NCBI GenBank assembly: GCA_003712125.1
Contig: RHLF01000002.1
Location: 930,001 to 994,000 of the forward strand
DNA from: Allomuricauda sp.
GTDB lineage: Bacteria; Bacteroidota; Bacteroidia; Flavobacteriales; Flavobacteriaceae
Direction of reading: 5' to 3'
DNA length: 64,000 nucleotides
Part shown: one piece after another, positions 60,610 to 64,000 of the stretch
Position numbering within the stretch: position 1 is the stretch's first letter
Layout of the letters: every line of letters begins with the position of its first letter
Translations under genes and position numbers: made by a program
Notes under the pieces: model-generated
What the model saw: the letters and a program-made list of their open reading frames with translations, nothing else
Told to the model about the DNA's origin: nothing
The model's database searches: none

Positions 60610-61248
60610 TTAAAAACGATATTCCACTATTCCGTCATCATCCCTAAACACTTTCGGATAGTTTGTTTTTAGGTTCTCCATCATAAAATCAAGGGGCACA
60701 TCGTCAAAATATCCATAATCCTCCAAATACTCCATGAACTGTTGACCCTCCGTATTGAATTCTTGGAATACGGAATCGTTCTCCCCATCAAATTCCAAAG
60801 GCGCCACATGCACAAGTTCACAGAGTTCCTTGTTAAATGCCGGGGTTGCTTTGACCCATTTATTGTCGATATACACGTCGACCATGCCATGAGGTGTCAA
60901 AACATTTGTGCCGAACCGTTCCATAAGGCGTTCAACGGCAATATGATTTGTCACCTTTGCCAATCGCAGCCGCGCTGGTATATCGACAGCCCGAAGACAA
61001 GCAATCAACAAAATTGCCTTATCAACACAATGGCCTTCTTCCTGTTGCGCAATGTTACTGGCCTTATATTTTGAGCGATCCATACTAATGGTATAGGGAT
61101 TGTAGCGCCAACCATCGCGAATCTTAAGATAGATTGCTTTTGCCTTTTCTACATCAGATAAAGAATCGTTCTTAAATTCAGCAACAATTTCTTGAATCTC
61201 GCTAGATTCAAAATCCAAATACATTGATGGTTCCTTATACGCCTTCAT
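60610..61248 (-). CDS. Transglutaminase-like protein in the Moco operon
   Basis: A 212-residue protein with the transglutaminase/papain-like fold: catalytic Cys74 in EEGHCVDKAILLIACLRAVDIPARL and His120 in TPHGMVDVYI. The third position, normally Asp, lies in WVKATPAFN, where no Asp is present. It starts two bases after the MoaD stop and is followed by MoaA, so it is part of the operon. It could process or attach to the MoaD Gly-Gly tail, as papain-fold proteins do in ubiquitin-like systems, or be a chaperone-like peptidase. Function not established. Confidence 0.75.
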   Translation of the reverse strand: MKAYKEPSMYLDFESSEIQEIVAEFKNDSLSDVEKAKAIYLKIRDGWRYNPYTISMDRSKYKASNIAQQEEGHCVDKAILLIACLRAVDIPARLRLAKVTNHIAVERLMERFGTNVLTPHGMVDVYIDNKWVKATPAFNKELCELVHVAPLEFDGENDSVFQEFNTEGQQFMEYLEDYGYFDDVPLDFMMENLKTNYPKVFRDDDGIVEYRF

Positions 61249-61250
61249 AA

Positions 61251-61505
61251 TTATCCTCCGCTTACTGGTGGAATCAATGCAATTTCGTCAAAAGAATTGA
61301 TTTCCTTCTCATCTTCTGCATAGCTATTGTTGACAGCCACAGCCAAGGAAGCCAAATTTTGTAATTCGGGATAGGCTTTTTCCAAAAATTCGCGCAACTC
61401 ACCTACTGTTTTCGGGGCATCGTTTCTTGAAAAAGCTGTTGAGGGTATAGAAAGCGAAGGGCTACCAATGATATCTTTGGTAACCCCAAACAATAAAATG
61501 TTCAT
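61251..61505 (-). CDS. moaD: Molybdopterin synthase small subunit MoaD
   Basis: An 84-residue beta-grasp protein: VNNSYAEDEKEINSFDEIALIPPVSGG closes with the Gly-Gly that carries the thiocarboxylate. It donates sulfur to make the dithiolene of molybdopterin, with MoaE. It lies five bases after the IorB stop and two bases before the transglutaminase-like gene. The MoeB-rhodanese gene in this operon supplies its activation. Somewhat longer than the usual 80 residues because of a Ser/Pro insertion near residue 15-25. Confidence 0.92.
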   Translation of the reverse strand: MNILLFGVTKDIIGSPSLSIPSTAFSRNDAPKTVGELREFLEKAYPELQNLASLAVAVNNSYAEDEKEINSFDEIALIPPVSGG

Positions 61506-61510
61506 AAATA

Positions 61511-63748
61511 TTAACCTATTAACTCTTTTTTACCTGGTATTAGCAACTCAGGGTTTTTAGAAAATGGTTGTTGGTACAATCTGTTGCCCGTCGCTGCTTT
61601 CAGGGCATTGGCGATAGCACCTCCTGCTGGTGGCAAGGTGGGTTCACCCAAACCTGTTGGCGATAATTCATTTTCAACAAAGTGTACTTCAACCTCCGGT
61701 GCCTCTTTCATGCGAATGAGACGGTACCGATCAAAATTGGTCGCCATGGGCTTACCGTCTTCAAAAGATAAATCGCCAAACATACTATGGCCAACACCGT
61801 CTACAACGCCACCTTCTGCTTGGTTTTTGGCACCTAAAGGATTCACCACAATGCCACAATCAACCACGCAGGTAATCTTTTTGACCACGGGCTTGCCGTT
61901 TTCAATTTCAACATCTGCCACTTCCGCCACATGCGAATTATGACAATAATAATTGACAAAGCCTTGGTATACATTGCCAGGTTTGGTTCCCCAACCTGAC
62001 TTTTCAACGGCCATATCAATCACTTTAAGCATGCGCTCTGGCGAATATTGAATTCGCTCATCAGCAGCGGCATCCACTTGTTTCAACAAATCGACACGCA
62101 GCTGAATTTTGTCCACCTCCATAAACTCTGCAAGCTCATCGAAGAAACTTTGTTCGGCAAAGGCCAGGAAATTGGTATAAGGGGCACGCCATGCACCCGT
62201 TGTAATATTGCTCTTATAAGCCGCTACGTCAACCTTATAGTTTTCAATAGCGCCTGCAGGAAAGAAATTTGGAATCAGACCATACATATTTGAATTGACT
62301 GCAGCTTCTTTCAAATGATAAGCAGTCACCTTTCCATCTTTGATACCGGCCTTGATACGGTACTTCAATGCCATCCGATAAATGCCATCATTCATATCAT
62401 CTTCTCTGGTATAGACCACCTTAACCGGTTTTCTGATTTTATCAGAAATTTCAGCCGCCTCCAATACAAAATCGCCATATAAGCGACGGCCAAAACCGCC
62501 ACCTTGACGGGTCATTTCCAACTCGATTTCTTCTGGTTTACGATCCAACATGGCCGCAACGGCACCAGCTTTCCAGGCAGGAGTCTGAATGGGACCTACT
62601 AGATGCACTTTGGCATCGGTTATATCGGCGTAAAAATTCATGGGTTCCAAACAGTTATGGGGCAGAAATGGTGCCTCGTAGGTACGCTCCAAAACCTTGT
62701 CTGCCTCGGCAAAAGCCTTATCCACATTACCGTCTTCACGCATGGTGTTAAATTCTTTCCCATCTAAAAGTGAATTGAGTTCCTGATCATGATCTGCGGT
62801 ACTTTCCATGCGTTCATCATCTTCCCATTCTGCTTGGATGGCCTCCTTGGCCTTAAAGGCCTGCCATGTAGACGCTGCGATGACAACCACCTTATCACTG
62901 GTTGAAAGAATGCCACCAACATTGGGTTGTGCCTCGATCAATTTTCTTGCTTTTTCACCTATTGTAACCACATCGATAACCCCCGGCATTGTCTTGGCTT
63001 TTGAGGCATCAAATGTTTTTAACTGCTGTCCAAAAGCTGGAGGGCGAACCACTGCGGCATAAACCATACCCTCAGGCTTATAATCCAACCCGAACAAAGG
63101 TTGACCCGTAATGATTTCATCAATATCCACATTAGGCGTCTCCTGTCCTATAATTTTGTAATCCTTCGGTTCTTTCAAGCTTACATCTTCCGGCACCTCA
63201 AGATTTGAGGCTTCGGTAACTACCTCACCATATCCTAGGGTTTCACCTGTTGGACTTGTTATAACCCCTTCACTGACCGTACATTCCGAAGCTTCTACAC
63301 CCCATCTTGCAGCGGCGGCATTCACCAGCATCTGTTTCGCGGTGGCGCCTGTTTGTCGCAGGGCATCCCAACCAAAACGAATGGATTGGCTACCACCGGC
63401 AACTTGACGTTGAAAGTTTTGCTGGTCAAGTTTTCCTTGCACCACATGAACATTTTTCCAGGCCACTTCCAACTCCTCGGCAATGATCATAGGCATTGAG
63501 GTCTTTACCCCTTGCCCGATTTCCGGATTTGGAGAAAAAATCGTGACCACACCATTTTCCGCAATTTTTATAAAGGCATTAAAATCTTTATAATCGAGTT
63601 GGGATAAATCAACTGGCGGTTCTAATGTCACTTTGGGCTTACAGGCTTGAAAAAGGTTAAAGCCAATCAGCATACCGCCACCTGCCAAGCTGGTTGTACG
63701 CATGAAAGCCCTTCTACTGAATTTTATTTTTTGATTTGTTTCCATCAT
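61511..63748 (-). CDS. Molybdenum hydroxylase large subunit, IorB-like
   Basis: A 745-residue XDH-family subunit of the isoquinoline-1-oxidoreductase beta type. The N-terminus has a Tat motif (FSRRAFM) and a lipobox-like LFQAC (Cys36), suggesting Tat export and lipidation. Moco-binding and catalytic segments include GGGFGRRLYGDF, AWRAPYTN and the final GLGEPTLPPAGGAIANAL, whose Glu is the general base. It oxidises an N-heterocycle, aldehyde or similar, taking water oxygen, with electrons through IorA. It lies 14 bases from the IorA stop. The CMP-modified cofactor is expected. Confidence 0.88.
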   Translation of the reverse strand: MMETNQKIKFSRRAFMRTTSLAGGGMLIGFNLFQACKPKVTLEPPVDLSQLDYKDFNAFIKIAENGVVTIFSPNPEIGQGVKTSMPMIIAEELEVAWKNVHVVQGKLDQQNFQRQVAGGSQSIRFGWDALRQTGATAKQMLVNAAAARWGVEASECTVSEGVITSPTGETLGYGEVVTEASNLEVPEDVSLKEPKDYKIIGQETPNVDIDEIITGQPLFGLDYKPEGMVYAAVVRPPAFGQQLKTFDASKAKTMPGVIDVVTIGEKARKLIEAQPNVGGILSTSDKVVVIAASTWQAFKAKEAIQAEWEDDERMESTADHDQELNSLLDGKEFNTMREDGNVDKAFAEADKVLERTYEAPFLPHNCLEPMNFYADITDAKVHLVGPIQTPAWKAGAVAAMLDRKPEEIELEMTRQGGGFGRRLYGDFVLEAAEISDKIRKPVKVVYTREDDMNDGIYRMALKYRIKAGIKDGKVTAYHLKEAAVNSNMYGLIPNFFPAGAIENYKVDVAAYKSNITTGAWRAPYTNFLAFAEQSFFDELAEFMEVDKIQLRVDLLKQVDAAADERIQYSPERMLKVIDMAVEKSGWGTKPGNVYQGFVNYYCHNSHVAEVADVEIENGKPVVKKITCVVDCGIVVNPLGAKNQAEGGVVDGVGHSMFGDLSFEDGKPMATNFDRYRLIRMKEAPEVEVHFVENELSPTGLGEPTLPPAGGAIANALKAATGNRLYQQPFSKNPELLIPGKKELIG

Positions 63749-63762
63749 ATCAATGTTTTCGG

Positions 63763-64000
63763 TTAGCCCATGTTTTCGGCGGCTTTTTCAACAGCCCTGT
63801 AGATTCGGTTATAGGTGCCACAACGACAGATATTGCCATGCATGGCATTCTTGATTTCATCTTCCGTAGGATTCGGATTGCTTTCCAAAAAGGCCGAAGC
63901 CGTCATGATCTGGCCCGCCTGGCAGTAGCCACATTGTGGCACGTCAACTTCCTTCCAAGCCTGTTGCACAGGGTGTTCACCAAATTCTGATAATCCTTCA
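63763..64000 (-). CDS. 2Fe-2S subunit IorA-like, C-terminal part (cut by window edge)
   Basis: The visible 78 codons encode the C-terminal domain of the small iron-sulfur subunit of XDH-family enzymes: [10 protein letters not shown] (second 2Fe-2S cluster, first half) and [17 protein letters not shown] (second half). The N-terminal ferredoxin domain is beyond the window. It is the upstream gene of IorB in the operon and would pass electrons from the Moco site to a cytochrome. Confidence 0.92.
   Translation of the reverse strand, partial: EGLSEFGEHPVQQAWKEVDVPQCGYCQAGQIMTASAFLESNPNPTEDEIKNAMHGNICRCGTYNRIYRAVEKAAENMG

Overview
The window reads as a chromosomal segment of a member of the Bacteroidota, most likely a marine Flavobacteriaceae. 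The reasons are the many short lipoprotein signal peptides, Bacteroidota-type -7 boxes (TAnnTTTG), LytTR two-component signalling, several families largely confined to this phylum (DUF4251, DUF5916, SatD/DUF3307 pairs, Gly-zipper OmpA lipoproteins), and a fused E1 alpha/beta 2-oxoacid dehydrogenase. No rRNA, tRNA, insertion sequence, integrase, phage gene or CRISPR array is visible. The genus is not determinable from this sequence alone.

Layout. 1-1050 holds the N-terminal half of MutS2, cut by the window edge. 1180-3279 holds a 36-residue membrane protein, a DUF3307 membrane protein, SatD with three phased palindromes at its start, and an NTF2-like lipoprotein. 3430-14257 is mostly housekeeping: a DgcN/DgcA-like pair (D-glutamate or dipeptide epimerisation), uracil-DNA glycosylase, a lone receiver protein, a cytosolic substrate-binding-like protein, a nucleoside phosphorylase with a DUF1835 protein, an SUI1 factor, a 2OG-Fe(II) oxygenase, the E1 fusion, and two envelope lipoproteins. 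14410-21738 carries two small unknown proteins, a large BNR-propeller exoprotein and an AsmA-like protein.

21.8-26.7 kb is a visibly AT-richer patch of unrecognised genes: two small proteins, a translationally coupled lipoprotein plus outer-membrane barrel pair, and a 517-residue secreted protein. 26.8-38 kb holds an M19-like dipeptidase with a membrane partner, a PHB-depolymerase-type esterase, a nucleoside-hydrolase-like protein, a three-gene envelope operon (645-residue protein, DUF2490 protein, MORN protein), a sorbosone-dehydrogenase-like lipoprotein and two further lipoproteins.

38-48 kb contains a DUF5916 outer-membrane protein overlapping tail-to-tail with an amidohydrolase that lacks several metal ligands. 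Next to it is a LytTR cluster: one intact LytS-type kinase, one kinase-like protein whose phosphoacceptor His is Asp, and the regulator. A ten-repeat SDHH protein lies beside this cluster. 48-54 kb has a periplasmic glutaredoxin-like protein, a trehalase operon divergent from a GntR regulator across a 20-bp perfect palindrome, a basic repeat protein and a dienelactone hydrolase.

54.4-64 kb is one long minus-strand operon for a molybdenum hydroxylase of the isoquinoline-oxidoreductase type (IorA/IorB) and its cofactor: MoaD, a transglutaminase-like protein, MoaA, MobA, a MoeB-rhodanese E1-like enzyme, a TauE/SafE permease, MoeA, XdhC and MocA. MoaA, MoaD, MoeB and MoeA make the molybdopterin and insert metal; MobA and MocA would add GMP or CMP; XdhC would load and sulfurate the cofactor for IorB. 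MoaC and MoaE are not in the window.
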